Assembly (NCBI GenBank): GCA_007844125.1
Contig: CM017564.1
Location: 24,918,263-24,982,262 of the forward strand
DNA from: Sinonovacula constricta
Taxonomy: Eukaryota; Mollusca; Bivalvia; Cardiida; Solecurtidae
Reading direction: 5' to 3'
DNA: 64,000 nucleotides
Every line of letters begins with the position of its first letter. Position 1 is the first letter of the stretch. Made by a program: the position numbers and the translations under genes. A model generated the notes under the pieces. It had not been told where the DNA came from. It ran no database searches and was given only the letters and a program-made list of their open reading frames with translations. Shown piece by piece: positions 34,855-46,639 of the stretch.

Positions 34855-35030
34855 GACCTTTTCAAAATGAGCTTTTTTTGTAATGACGAGTGAGGATTTA
34901 TGCTTCACTGTTCACACAGATCTCTGTCACCAATAAACAGCATTTAACCGTATCTTTTCAGTTAACAAGGAGTATTTTTGTTACTTAATTAAAAATTATT
35001 TTGGTCTAAACTGTCGGTTACCACCTTTAA
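34855..35030 (-). mobile_element. TTAA MITE (copy 3), 5' half only
   Basis: The right border has ctaaactgtcggttaccacc followed by TTAA (35027-35030). Internal tgcttcactgttcacacaga and caccaataaacagcattt match the left half of other copies reversed. The other half is missing. Confidence 0.75.
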
Positions 35031-35189
35031 AATAAAACCTGATACTAATTCAACACTAACAGGATCAGTTAATGTTTTATGCACTATACACATCAAATGA
35101 GCAAAAACCTAGCTAATCAAATTTGATTTAAATTCACCAGAACATGCCATGTTACCTGTACCTGGTTTTATAAATTTATTTGCTTGGGT

Positions 35190-35280
35190 GCGTCCTTGGT
35201 CTGGTAAAGGTGTCGGTGGTTGTACCCAGACATGTGTCAGAGGTCTCCCTCTACCATTAAGAGGATAACGTTGTCAGTGT
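35190..35280 (+). mobile_element. SINE 3' fragment, family 2
   Basis: ggtggttgtacccagacatg followed by ctccctctaccattaa matches the tail blocks at 1901 and 36685. It lies head-on to the next, reversed copy. Confidence 0.55.
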
Positions 35281-35300
35281 CCATTTGTTTGTTTGTTTTT

Positions 35301-35531
35301 GAAATACATTGCAGCGACCATTTATGATCATTATAGCAACGTCCAGCTATTTGGTGGAAGAAGACCCAATACAAATGTCTTGGTAGAACCACCGGCGCAC
35401 CGTAAGTCAGCTGGAATACTTTTTCACTTTATGTCCTTCGCCCCTAGCGGGTCTCGAACCCACGCGGTGAGAGGCTAAGCAGTCACTGGGGTTACAAATT
35501 GGCGACTTTACCACAATGATACAGGCGCCCA
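35301..35531 (-). mobile_element. tRNA-derived SINE, family 2, reverse, near full length
   Basis: Starts gaaatacattgcagcgacc, ends tacaggcgccca. B box on the minus strand at about 35451-35463 (cgggtctcgaaccca). Very similar in layout to 51901-52124. Confidence 0.8.
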
Positions 35532-35573
35532 TGTCAGTGTCCATCAATAAGTTGTAAAGTCATAGCTGAATCC

Positions 35574-35790
35574 CTTAAAGGTAGTTTTCAACAGTTTGGA
35601 ACAAAAATGTTTTATTAAACATCCTAATAAACTATTGTTACCGGAACAGATCTCGCAAAATACTGTTTATTGATGTCCTACACCTGTCTGGAAAGTGAAC
35701 CATACCGCCACAATCGTCATTACAAACATGAATTTTCTATCTCACCTACGCTGCACAGTTAGCTATTCATAAATCACGTGATTACTTAAT
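35574..35790 (+). mobile_element. TTAA MITE (copy 4), left half only
   Basis: TTAAAGGTAGTTTTCAACAG at 35574, then aacagatctcgcaaaatact, aaccataccgccacaatcgt and cacgtgattacttaat. The right half is replaced by unrelated AT-rich sequence containing an inverted pair agaattctgtct / agacagaattct (35814, 35940). Confidence 0.8.
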
Positions 35791-36069
35791 TGTGGTCTTC
35801 CCGATTGGGAATAAGAATTCTGTCTTTAAACTCTACTGATGATAAGATTTTGCCCTAAGGAAAGATTTAATTTTTGCCTTGAAAACCCAATTACTGACCA
35901 AATTTTCTATCTGATTGTTTATCGAAATTGAATTTTATTCAGACAGAATTCTAAACTTTGCACTTAAACTAAATTTTACGTTAAAGTTGTAAAGAAATAG
36001 GAAATGGCTCAGTTTAAGTCTACGGCCATTTAAACTCTAGCTACGTTTGTGAAAGTACAAAGATAACAT

Positions 36070-36547
36070 TTAAAAGTGGTATCCAACATTTTAGACAAAA
36101 TATTTTTTTCTTAATAACCAAATAAGTCATTGTTACATGAGCGGGTCATGCTAAATGCTGTTTATTGATGCACTAGGTCTAGATGAACAGTGAAACATAA
36201 AACACCACTAATCACATTGCAAATAGATATTTTCTATCTGAGCCATGCTGCAGAGATAGCTATTTTTAGATTAGTTTTTAGATAACGTTATATCCTCCGC
36301 TCTTACGTCGATATCTTTTTTTTTTAGCAGAGACTACTTTCGTGCTTATTTATATATTTGGGAAGAATGAACATTAAGTGTGATTTTTCCCCCAATTTAT
36401 ACTGTCTAACAATGCGGGTAATTTTATACTATTTATTAGGACTGAAATATGAATTTAAGCAGAAGTTATGCCCTTAATTCCCCAAATCTGTGGTAAGATG
36501 TCGTTACATGTATTTGATATAGGCAATCTGTCGGATATCCCCCTTAA
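36070..36547 (+). mobile_element. TTAA MITE (copy 5), full length
   Basis: Begins TTAAAAGTGGTATCCAACAT and ends caatctgtcggatatccccc with TTAA at 36544-36547. About 478 bp. Conserved interior: gagccatgctgcagagatag, gtcgatatc, gtgcttatttata, ccaaatctgtggtaagatg. Confidence 0.88.
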
Positions 36548-36679
36548 GTATGATAATTAGTCAGTATTTGTAGATAATTGCAATTGTAAAGCATATCACA
36601 TGCGATGTTTTCGACGCCATATTTGACCTTTTCAAATACTGTGGAAAAAAGAATCCCAAACCTCAAGTTTTTCATCTGA

Positions 36680-36790
36680 CTAGCGGTGGTTCTACCCAGA
36701 GTTAAGTCTGCGGTCTACCTCTACTATTAATTAGCTGGACGTCGCCAATAGGACTATGATTGTGTCGTTGCGATGTAAAAAAAACAACTT
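36680..36790 (+). mobile_element. SINE 3' fragment, family 2
   Basis: ggtggttctacccagagtta, ctacctctactattaatt, agctggacgtcgccaatagg and gtgtcgttgcgatgtaaaa: the 3' end of the family, with an A-rich tail at 36777. Confidence 0.65.
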
Positions 36791-36860
36791 AACGAAACAC
36801 GAAAAAAAATATTTGTAAAGATGCTGCTAAGAACTCAAAAATTACTAATCTGTGTACTCG

Positions 36861-38875
36861 AAACTCTAGCTTGTACGGTTATAGCAACTCTAGCTTGTAC
36901 GGTTATAGCAACTCTTGCTTGTACGGTTATAGCAACTCTAGCTTGTACGGTTAAAGCAACGCTAGCTTGTACGGTTAAAGCAACTCTAGCTTGTACGGTT
37001 ATAGCAACTCTAGCTTGTACGGTTATAGCAACTCTAACTTGTACTGATATAGCAACTCTAGCTTGTACGGTTACAGCAACTCTAGCTTGTACGGTTGTAG
37101 CAACTCTAGCTTGTACGGTTATAGCAACTCGAGCTTGTACTGATATAGCAACTCTAGCTTGTACGGTTATAGCAACTCTAGCTTGTACGGTTATAGCAAC
37201 TCTAGCTTGTGCGGCTAAAGCAACTCTAGCTTGTACGGTTATAGCAACTCTAGCTTGTACTGATATAGCAACTCTAGCTTGTACGGTTATAGAAACTCTA
37301 GCTTGTGCGGCTAAAGCAACTCTAGCTTGTACGGTTACAGCAACTCTAGCTTGTGCGGCTATAGCAACTCTAGCTTGTACGGTTAAAGCAACTCTAGCTT
37401 GTACGGTTACAGCAACTCTAGCTTGTGCGGCTATAGCAACTCTAGCTTGTACGGTTAAAGCAACTCTAGCTTGTACGGTTATAGCAACTCTAGCTTGTAT
37501 GGTTACAGCAACTCTAGCTTGTGCGGCTATAGCAACTCTAGCTTGTACGGTTATAGCAACTCTAGCTTGTACGGTTATAAGAACTCTAGCTTGTACGGTT
37601 ATAGCAACTCTAGCTTGTACGGTTATAGCAACTTTAGCTTGTACGGTTATAGCAACTCTAGCTTGTACGGTTATTATAGCAACTCTAGCTTGTACGGTTA
37701 AAGCAACTCTAGCTTGTACAGTTACAGCAACTCTAGCTTGTACGGTTACAGCAACTCTAGCTTGTGCGGCTATAGCATCTCTAGCTTGTACGGTTATAGC
37801 AACTCTAGCTTGTACGGTTATAAGAACTCTAGCTTGTACGATTATAGCAACTCTAGCTTGTGCGGCTATAGCAACTCTAGTTTGTACGATTATAGCAACT
37901 CTAGCTTGTGCGGCTATAGCAACTCTAGTTTGTACAATTATAGCAACTCTAGCTTGTGCGGCTATAGCAACTCTAGCTTGTACGGTTATAGCAACTCTAG
38001 CTTGCACGGTTACAGCAGTTCTAGCTTGAACGGTTATAGCAATTCTAACTTGAACGGTTAAAGCAACTCTAGCTTGTACGGTTACAGCAACTCTAGCTTG
38101 TGCGGCTATATCAACTCTAGCTTGTACTGTTATAGCAGCTCTAGCTTGTACGTTTATAGCAACACTAGCTTGTACGGTTATAACAACTGTAACTTGAACG
38201 GTTGTAGCAACTCTAGCTTGTACGGTTATAGCAACTCTAGCTTGAACGGTTACAGAAGCTCTAGCTTGAACGGTTATAGCAACTCTAGCTTGTGCGGTTA
38301 TAGCAACTCTAGCTTGGACTGTTATAGCAACTCTAGTTTGTACGGTTATAGCAACTCTAGCTTGTACGGTTATAGCAACTCTAGCTTGTACGGTTATAGC
38401 AACTCTAGCTTGAACGGTTACAGAAGCTCTAGCTTGAACGGTTGTAGCAACTCTAGCTTGTACGGTTATAGCAACTCTAACTTGAACGGTTGTAATAACT
38501 CTAGCTTGTACGGTTATAGCAACTCTAACTTGAACGGTTGTAATAACCCTAGCTTGTACGGTTATAGCAACTCTAACTTTTACGGTTATAGCAACTCTAG
38601 CTTGTACGGTTACAGAAGCTCTAGCTTGAACGGTTATAGCAACTCTAGCTTGTACGGTTATAGCAACTCTAACTTGAACGGTTGTAGCAACTCTAGCTTG
38701 TAGGGTCATAGCAACTTTAGCTTGTAGGGTCATAGCAACTCTAGCTTGTACGGCTATAGCAACTATAGTTTGTACGGCTTTTGTACGGCTAAAGCAACTA
38801 TGGTTTTTACGGCTATAGCAACTCTAACTTGTACGGCTAAAGCAACTCTAATTTGTACGGTTATAAAGTACAACG
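36861..38875. repeat. 24-bp satellite array, about 84 units
   Basis: Each unit is 24 bp, core actctagcttgtacggttat with agca linking units. Variants (gtgcggctat, ggttaaag, ggttacag, aacttgaacggttgtaata) form local higher-order patterns, such as a 72-bp trimer at 37310-37460. Because 24 is a multiple of 3, the minus strand is open for 632 codons (36835-38733; unit ITVQARVA) and two plus frames are open in parts (ATLACTVI; SNSSLYGY). Openness on both strands, no flanking coding sequence and no splice signals argue for a satellite, but a repeat protein is not excluded. Confidence 0.95.
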
Positions 38876-39202
38876 ATTTTATTCATTTGGACACTGCAAT
38901 GAATTTTCTTGTGGAATGTGGTACTAATTACGTAGATGGTGTGTTAGCGCGTGTAGATTAATTGTTCACCTATTCGATATTATAACAGCCATCGCCCTGT
39001 CAAGTATGATATGTGATCCATTACAAAACAGTCCCCAACAAAGAAGTAAGTAATTATATGGTAGCAGTCACCCGTATTGTTGTCATATATCATGGCTATA
39101 ATTCTTGATACAGGCATAATTATGCTGACCAAATGGTGGCTTGTGGCCAGGCTGTTAGAGTCCTTGACTAATAGATAATCAGTTCCTTGCGGCAATAAAT
39201 AT

Positions 39203-39699
39203 TTAAAGGTGGTATAGGACAGTTAAGGCCAAATTTTTTTTTCTTAAATATCCAAATAAGTCATTGTTTCCTGAAAAGTTACCGCAAATTGTTGTTCATT
39301 GATGCCCTAGATCTGTGTGAACAGTGAAGCATAACGCCGCAGTGTCATTACTAAAACGTATTTTCTATCCGAGCCACGCTGCACTGTTAGCTATTTTTAA
39401 ACCAAGAAAACCACGTGACCACTTAATTTTGAGATCACTTTACAGGAACATCCTGGTAATCAGCTCTGACGTCGATATCTATTTTTATCTAAAATTCCCA
39501 TCTTACTTATTTATAGATTGGAAATTATGGACATTTTAAGCGATAATTTTACGATTTGTACCGTCTAGCAACTAATTTAATGTTATAAATGGCTTTTTCT
39601 TAACCCAAGGTGTAAACTTATGTGCACCAATTATGCATAAATTCTCCAAAAGTTGATGCATGAATTAGATATAGGCAAATTGTCGGATACACCCTTTAA
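39203..39699 (+). mobile_element. TTAA MITE (copy 6), full length
   Basis: TTAAAGGTGGTATAGGACAG at 39203 and gcaaattgtcggatacaccc with TTAA at 39696-39699. Contains gagccacgctgcactgttag, aaccacgtgaccacttaat (E-box CACGTG) and gctctgacgtcgatatcta. One of the best-preserved copies. Confidence 0.92.
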
Positions 39700-39929
39700 T
39701 ATATATACCTACATATCATGAAGACTTCATAGTCGTGTTGGCTTTTATCTACTGTACATACTGTACATATGTGGATTGTTTTATTTTATTACTAGTTATT
39801 ATGTATGTACAAAGGTTCACTGTATCTGTTTTAACTTCCGATGCAGGTGCTTACTGTAAGTTGTTTCACTTTGACGGGATTTTTTTTTATTTACACTGTT
39901 TGTTTGATAGAAAAACCTTTAGGAATTGC

Positions 39930-40140
39930 GAGGTTGGAGCGCTCTACAAAGCAGGTTTAAGCACCCCAGTCGGCCCTTTTGCCGACTGGCCGTTCCAGGG
40001 CGGTAACTGATGGTTTTTCTTTTTGTGTGTTATGTCTCGTCTCTGTGTTTTTGTCACATTTAAATCTATCTTTTTTGCCTTCGTCTACAGGTAGATAAAA
40101 TTTAAATATCTGTGGAAATGTTGATAGGACCTTTTCTTAT
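39930..40140 (+). repeat. Interspersed repeat with conserved hairpin, copy 3
   Basis: The hairpin here is perfect: cagtcggc (39967-39974), 6-nt loop, gccgactg (39981-39988). Upstream gcgaggttggagcgctctac and downstream ccgttccagggcggtaactg, ttatgtctcgtctctgtg match the other copies. Confidence 0.82.
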
Positions 40141-40444
40141 TGACCAATTGATCAGGGCCCTTCTTAACTTTTTTATTAATAAGCCATAAGAACTGATGAA
40201 GTGATACGTTACATAATTCCCAAATGTAAAAACTTTAAATCGAGTAATGCTCGTTTAAATTGTCACATCATTATAACAGTATCAACTGCAATAACATTTT
40301 TAAGCAATAAAAGGCATAAAAACTCAAGTGACGTATATAAGCTTTTGTGCAGCAAAAAACTTCAGTTCCGCATTTCTGCGTTTACATGCCTTACTACACA
40401 ACTTGAGAATTTTGCAGTCGTCAGTCAGAATACTCGAATAACAA

Positions 40445-41110
40445 TTTAAGGCGGTTGTAAATCTAAATCATTGACGCATTTTAGCGGTTGTATATCTTAA
40501 TCATTGAGTGACGATTTAAGCGGTTTTGAATCTTAATCCTTGAGTGGCGCATTTAAGGGGTTTAAAATCTTAATTCTTAAGTGACGCATTTAAGCGGTTT
40601 TAAAAGCTTAATCCTTGAGTGATGCATTTGAGCGGTTGTCGATCTTAATCCTTGAGTGACGCATTTAAGCGGGTTTAGATCTTACTCCTTGAGTGGCGCA
40701 TTTAAGCAGTTGTAGAACATTATCCTTGAGTGACGCATTTAAGCGGTTTTAGATCTTAATTCTTGAGTGACGCATGTAAGCGGGTTTATATCTTAATCCT
40801 TGAGTGACGCATTTATGCGGTGTATATCTTAATACTCGGGAGACAAATCGAAGCGCTTGAGATTAAATACTCGTGTGTTGGATTTAAGCGGATGTACAAT
40901 AACACTCGAACGCCGCTTTTAAGCTGTTGTGGAGCTTAATTCGAGTGCCGCTGCTGTCGCATTTAAGCGGCTCTTGTCCTAAATACTCGGGTGATGCTTT
41001 TTAGCGTTTGTAGACCTAAATACTAGAGGAATGCATTTAACTCATTGCAAACGGAAATAATTGTGTGACCCATTTCAGCGGTCACAGACTAACTTACCCA
41101 TACTTTGCAT
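40445..41110. repeat. Degenerate 37-bp tandem array
   Basis: Units carry ccttgagtgacgcatttaag and gcggttttagatcttaat. Spacing is about 37 bp and clean between 40490 and 40830, then similarity falls unit by unit; sporadic matches (catttaagc) continue to about 41460. Confidence 0.9.
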
Positions 41111-41460
41111 TTTATCGGTAAAGGACATTTATTATTGTGTTACATTTAAGCGGTTGTTAACCGAAGTTGTCCAGTGACCCATTTAAGCACAGTCTTAAAT
41201 ACCATACAGATGCATATTAACTGTGGTAGACCTGCATACTCTAGTATCTCATTTAAGCACAGTTTAAATACTATACGGCTGCATATAAGCTGTAATAGAC
41301 CTACATGCTCCAGTCACCCATTTAAGCACAGACTTAAATACTAGTTCTATACAGATGCCTATTAACTGGTATATATCCAAATGCTAATGAGTTATGCATT
41401 CTAGCTGTAGTATGCCTTAATAATAGACTGACGCATTTTTAGCGGTTGTAGATTTGTCAT

Positions 41461-42570
41461 AAAATCTTTCCTCGGGTTTTTCAAGGCTCTACAAAATGTC
41501 TGATAGATGGGCAACGGTGGCCAGGTGTTAATAATTATCCGCAGACATTGTAAGTTAGCTATATCATCCAAACAGATGCTTGGCCCATCATCATAATTCT
41601 TCTGTAACCTTTAACATGTTCGGAACGATCTGCCTTAAGCAAATCGTGTAGGTCCAGACAAACCAGTTTCCATTATGGGCAGTATGACCAGGATATGTCC
41701 GACTGGCTGCTGTGTTCTAGCAATATTTTGTGTGCCACGTGTACTTGTTGGCAAATAACTCAGATTGTTTATCATTTATCAAGTAATTACTAAATACGGC
41801 GTGATAAGAGTTGATGCTGTTTCCCCGGGGTATAGACAACGTAACCTCTACTTGGCGGAAACACAGACCGGGTCGCAGTAAGAATTGTTTCTATGGAATG
41901 GTTCCCGTTTTATTTCTAGATTGGTTATGATTGAACGATGCTGGATGCCGAATATTGTAGCTAGGTGTGGGAAATCGTTTATTTTTGCCATCTTTGGTCT
42001 GGGATTTTTTAGTTTCGGCTGTTAAGGTTTCACTAAACGGGCAGTGAAAAATGGAAACTAACAGCTGTTCTCATTTAGAAAAGGTCATTATTCATTGTTT
42101 AATCTCGTAGAATCACTGGTAATTTGTATGCCGTTTACCATCTTCCAGAAAGAGGTATTGCAACAGACATTTTAAACAGGTTGGCAAAAGATATGCGGAC
42201 ATTACAATAATTCTTTATCCGAATGATTCGTTAGTTTATATTACACAAAGGCGGCCATTGATTTAATGCTGACACGGCCCATTACACATTGCAGGTTAAT
42301 TTTTGATTTATAATTAATTCTGTGATAGAGTTATAAGTTATAACTTTATGAACAATGCATACGAATGAGTGTGATTTTCAGGAATTATATTTTTTTCCAT
42401 AAGCTTCAGAATTAAGTCGTATTTACCGATGTATCTAACATGTTACAAATCGTGTCGGTTGCGAATTTAGACATGAGGCTCCCATGCCCGCCAAAACAAT
42501 ATTCCCGGTTTATATATTATATATATATATATATTCTACGAAAAGTAAGTTTAATAAGCTAATAAAATAG
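41461..42570. other. Non-coding DNA, nothing recognised
   Basis: No gene or repeat recognised apart from a short AT run near 42510-42532. Confidence 0.4.
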
Positions 42571-42710
42571 TATCACTTTTGGTACTGATATACAGCAGAA
42601 CGCACCTCGTGGAATCCATGAATCAAAAGGTGTTGTAAGCAGTCACTTTTGGTACTGATAAACACCAGAACGTATCTCATGGATTCCAGGAATCGAAAGC
42701 GAGGTCTTTT
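42571..42710. repeat. Direct duplication of about 70 bp
   Basis: tcacttttggtactgata, cagaacg and ggaatc(c/g)a-type blocks occur at 42573-42637 and again at 42646-42710. Confidence 0.8.
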
Positions 42711-43204
42711 AGGCGATATACGACAGTTTTCAACCATTTCTTTGTCACTAATGTGATGAAAAAAATAATTTTAGACATATCTAGCGAAATGCAGTTTATT
42801 TATGCCCTACATCCATGTGGAAAGTATACACCCCACTTGTCACTGCAAGAATGTATCGCTTATTCGAGCCACGCTGCACAGTTAGCTATTGTTAAACTAA
42901 TAAAACCACGTGACCAATCTCTTGGAGATCACGTTACGTGATAAGTCGGTTAATTAGCTCTGACATCGAGGTTTATTTTTTATAAAATCTCTATAGCGCT
43001 TATTTATAGATTTGAAAATAATGGACATTTAAAGCGATATTTTTCACGGTTTGTACTGTCTAACAATTGATAATATACTTAAAACAATCATTACGTCAGC
43101 TAAAGTATGCGTTAATGTCACAATTATGCATAAATTCCCCAGAACAGGTGTAAAATGATGTAACATGTATCTGATATAGGCAAACTGTCGGGTACCATCA
43201 TTAA
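42708..43204 (+). mobile_element. TTAA MITE (copy 7), joined to a CAC tract
   Basis: The left end is diverged (ttaggcgatatacgacag); the right end gcaaactgtcgggtaccatc has TTAA at 43201-43204. Interior includes gagccacgctgcacagttag and aaccacgtgaccaatc. The following 0.45 kb is also shared with the copy at 56.9 kb (see findings). Confidence 0.88.
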
Positions 43205-43690
43205 GTATTTTTTTCTCTGAATGACTGAACACTCGATTTGTTTTTACTCGAGTTTATACGTGAAACGCCACAGCCACACTCACATTTACAACTCCCCCAA
43301 CATTACTGTCTCCACTACCATAACCAACGCCGACGTTCTCACCATTACCAACACGATTAGCTGCCGTCCACCACCAACAGCACAACAATCAACACCAACA
43401 TATCCACCATTTACACAGTCACCATCAGCAGCACACCATTCTGACCACCATCACCACCATTACCTCCACCATTATCACCAAGACCACCTCCAGCACTGAC
43501 ATTCCCACTATTACCAGCACGACTAAATCCACCACCAACACCACAACCATCACCACCACCATATCTACCACTAACAACAGCATCTCCAACACCACCACTA
43601 TCACTACCTCCTCAATCACCACCATCCCCACCACACTACCACTTCCTCGCCATAATTATCTCCACTACCACCACCAACGCCTTACATTAC
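43205..43690. repeat. CAC/ACC-rich tract, duplicated at 57.4-57.9 kb
   Basis: Starts with gaatgactgaacactc and cgccacagccacactcacat, then imperfect CAC trinucleotides. Blocks such as accaacgccgacgt, accattaccaacacgattag and cagcagcacaccattctgac recur in order at 57585-57710. Long frames over it are compositional. Confidence 0.9.
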
Positions 43691-43762
43691 CTTTTCGTTT
43701 ATGAAGAAATTAATCACAAATATCACTAAGACTTAGTAAGATGTGATATGTATTAACTTGTA

Positions 43763-43786
43763 CAAACTATCGGATACCATCTTTAG
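43763..43786 (+). mobile_element. TTAA MITE right-end fragment
   Basis: caaactatcggataccatct followed by tta matches the MITE right terminus; little of the interior precedes it. Confidence 0.6.
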
Positions 43787-43802
43787 CATTTATTCCTCAT
43801 AT

Positions 43803-44030
43803 GGTTTGCGAAACGGGAGGTCGCGGGTTCAAACCCCGGCCGGGTCAAACCAAAGACTTTAAAGTTGGTAGTAGTGGCTTCCCTCCTAACGCTCGGGGCT
43901 AAGGGGACAGCATTACGCCTGACTCGTCGGTGTGAGTATAATTGACCGGCCGGGTTCAGTTCCTGTGCACCTCAGTAAAATGATAGCAATGTCGCTGCAC
44001 AGTATCGGCAAAAATTCCGACAAATCCTAA
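43803..44030 (+). mobile_element. tRNA-derived SINE, another family
   Basis: A B box GGTTCAAACCC near 43828 follows gcgaaacgggaggtcgc. The body ccaaagactttaaagttggt and ctaacgctcggggctaag resembles family 1, but the 3' half (gtgagtataattgaccggcc) differs. Confidence 0.6.
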
Positions 44031-44071
44031 TCCCACTCCTCATAACTAACATTTAAGTAAAAATATACTAC

Positions 44072-44086
44072 CCCCCCCCCCCCCTC
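44072..44086. repeat. Poly-C run
   Basis: About 14 C residues. A short hAT-like terminus CAGGGGCGGATTTCCC lies nearby at 44336 without a partner. Confidence 0.85.
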
Positions 44087-44595
44087 CACTGTAACATAAA
44101 ATGCTAGACCCGCCAGCGTATCACACCACCTTGATAATCTCTGCCGTATTAGATCAATTGGAAGGAAGTGTTACAATTATGTCCGAGTTAATATGACATG
44201 TCACGTCTTGTGTATACATGGGATCCAATGTACATGGAATTAATCTTTCATTAAACAATTAGAATGACAAGACTCTTACTACACTCACGATCATTTGATC
44301 AAGATTAAACATTAACCAAAATATTTTACGCACGCAGGGGCGGATTTCCCAAGCTTACACCCCTCTCCAATGAAATTTCCGGAGCATTAATAAAAATATA
44401 TTTTACATAAATCCACTGAAACTAAAGCCCATTCTTACTATAATTTTCGGTATTTCTCCTCGTTTTTTATGTTTCCATTCTTAAAAGCACACAGAAGTGT
44501 CACTATGTTTTCTAAATTTCCCTTGATAAAGGCGAAAAAGGTGGAAAATCGAATAGGGGTGGTTTATGCATTTAATCTAAATGTATGCCGTCCCT

Positions 44596-45073
44596 TTAAA
44601 GGTGGTATCCGACAGTTTGGACTATAACTATTTTCATTAAATATCTTGGTAAACAATTGTTATTTAAACAGATCTCGAAAATGTTGCTTATCTATGTCCT
44701 ACATCTGTCCGAAAAGTATACCATAACGCCACAATCGTCATTACAAACATGTATTTCCTATCTGAGCCACGCTGCACAGTTAGCTATGTTTAAATCAAGA
44801 AAACCAGCGTGACACTTATGTTATAACCCATCCACGTCATCCTCTGTGACGCCGATGTCTATTTTTAGTCGGAATCCCAATCCCATGGACATGGACATTT
44901 TAAGTGATGACTATTGAGTTGCACAGCCCTAAAATTGAGATAATGTTGAACATCGCCAAAGCTTACCAAAGTGTGTGTGTTTTTTTTTCTGCAGAAATTG
45001 CGCACAAATACCCCAGAATTCAGATACTGTTTGCTATATAAGATATAGGCAAGCTGTCGTAGGACAGCTTTAA
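44596..45073 (+). mobile_element. TTAA MITE (copy 8), full length
   Basis: TTAAAGGTGGTATCCGACAG at 44596 is the closest left terminus to consensus. The right end gcaagctgtcgtaggacagc has TTAA at 45070-45073. Interior: cataacgccacaatcgtcat, gagccacgctgcacagttag. Confidence 0.9.
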
Positions 45074-45144
45074 GAACATTTGTCAAAATATTGGTTCAAT
45101 TTAATGAACTAAATAAAGTTAAAGTCTGGTTGATTAAGACTCTG

Positions 45145-45400
45145 TTTCAGCCGATGCATATTCAGTCGACTTCATAGTGTAAGCCCTTAAAAGCAACCTA
45201 GACAAACGGCGCTAGGAAGTCATTGGCATAACCCGAAAAGCGCTCGTAGGTACTTATTTCTACACCAGGGTGGAGTGGAACAATTCGAGGTTAATATCTT
45301 GCTCAATGAAATTAGCGGCGACCTGACCGGGGATCAAACCACGCACCCTGTTGTCCAGATTCATGTGTCCTACCTCCGAACAATCGCTTTCCTAACCATT
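45145..45400 (-). mobile_element. SINE-like repeat, family 3, copy 2
   Basis: gccgatgcatattcagtcga, ggcgctaggaagtcattggc and aagcgctcgta match 32645-32775. Beyond these it has ggggatcaaaccacgc (B-box-like on the minus strand) near 45329-45345. Confidence 0.6.
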
Positions 45401-45709
45401 GAAAAAATGTAATTTTTTGCCCAGAAGCATGTCTGACTGCATATCCGAAACTTCAGAAAGCAAATACGATGACTTAACATATTCATACTGCATACCCCCC
45501 CCCCCCCCCACACACACCTCACAAAGATACAATGTTAGATCTGCACCAGGTACTTGTACACAATAGTTCATTTAGCCATGTTAATGTTTTCCGGTTTATA
45601 AATAGCAACGTCACCTCAGTGTCAGCCAAATGCCAGATATATCGGGCTGATAAAACGTGTACACTTAAAATACATCGCATTCCGTATACATGTATTTCAG
45701 TGTCATGTA

Positions 45710-45735
45710 TTAAAAGTGGTATTCGATAGTTTTTA
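45710..45735 (+). mobile_element. TTAA MITE left-end fragment
   Basis: TTAAAAGTGGTATTCGATAG at 45710 without the rest of the element. Confidence 0.6.
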
Positions 45736-45739
45736 AGCA

Positions 45740-46380
45740 AATGAAAAAGAAAAAAAAAATGTTATATATGTGTATAAATCTGGTGTGATATTGGTTAAAA
45801 TTAACTTTCCTGTTAGAATATAGAGCTTTTAGGAACAGAGGAACGGATAGATGATACATTTTTGAGTCCCGGCTTCGTTTGCGCCACTTAATTGAAGCTT
45901 CTCATTAATTGATACGTACACGGTCAATTGATGCCTTGTGTCATATACAATTATACATAAAATGAATCTAGTGTTGTTTTTTACTTCAATAACCACCCAT
46001 TTGAACAATGTTACGCCCAAAGGACGATTAATTGGAACGATACGGTATATGGTGTTGCCTGGAATTTCTACCAATGCTCTGATATTTATTCGGACTGACC
46101 TTGCGTCAGCATTTGTTAAGTAGGTCTAAAGTTAGGTTAGACAGCTACGCCTAAATATATAGCAAATTAATTCTTTGCATCGTCGTCAAGAGAAAGGACC
46201 AAGAACGGCAAAAACGAGTTCCCATCGTCAATCGGGTTAAAACACTAAAACAATGGCTAGAGGTTGATCTAAACTGGAACAAAGCATTAACAAGATGATA
46301 TGAACGAAAATGTCTCTGGTCGTGGGTCGGGCATGGTTTATAAATGAACATAGTGTCATTAAATGCTCTAACAGTTTATA
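45740..46380. other. Non-coding DNA, nothing recognised
   Basis: No supported gene or repeat. Confidence 0.4.
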
Positions 46381-46384
46381 GTCA

Positions 46385-46422
46385 CTATCATCGCCGTCGT
46401 TTTCGTCGTCGTCATCATCATT

Positions 46423-46457
<35 letters not shown>

Positions 46458-46573
46458 TTATCATCATCGTCATTATCATTCATAATCATCAGCATCATCA
46501 TAATCATCGTCATCATCATCGGCATCATATTTAGCAGCATCATCGCCGTCATAATGATAACTATTTTCATTAG

Positions 46574-46637
<64 letters not shown>
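46385..46637. repeat. (ATC)n microsatellite, interrupted
   Basis: Runs of CAT/ATC trinucleotides broken by cgtcgt and ataatc; the last 60 bp (46577-46637) are pure. His/Ile/Asp/Met-repeat frames are artefacts. Confidence 0.95.
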
Positions 46638-46639
46638 GA

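Noticed and set aside
36835..38733. 632-codon minus-strand open frame as a gene
   Set aside because: It lies wholly in a 24-bp tandem repeat; plus frames are open too, and there is no non-repetitive coding sequence or splice signal at either end.
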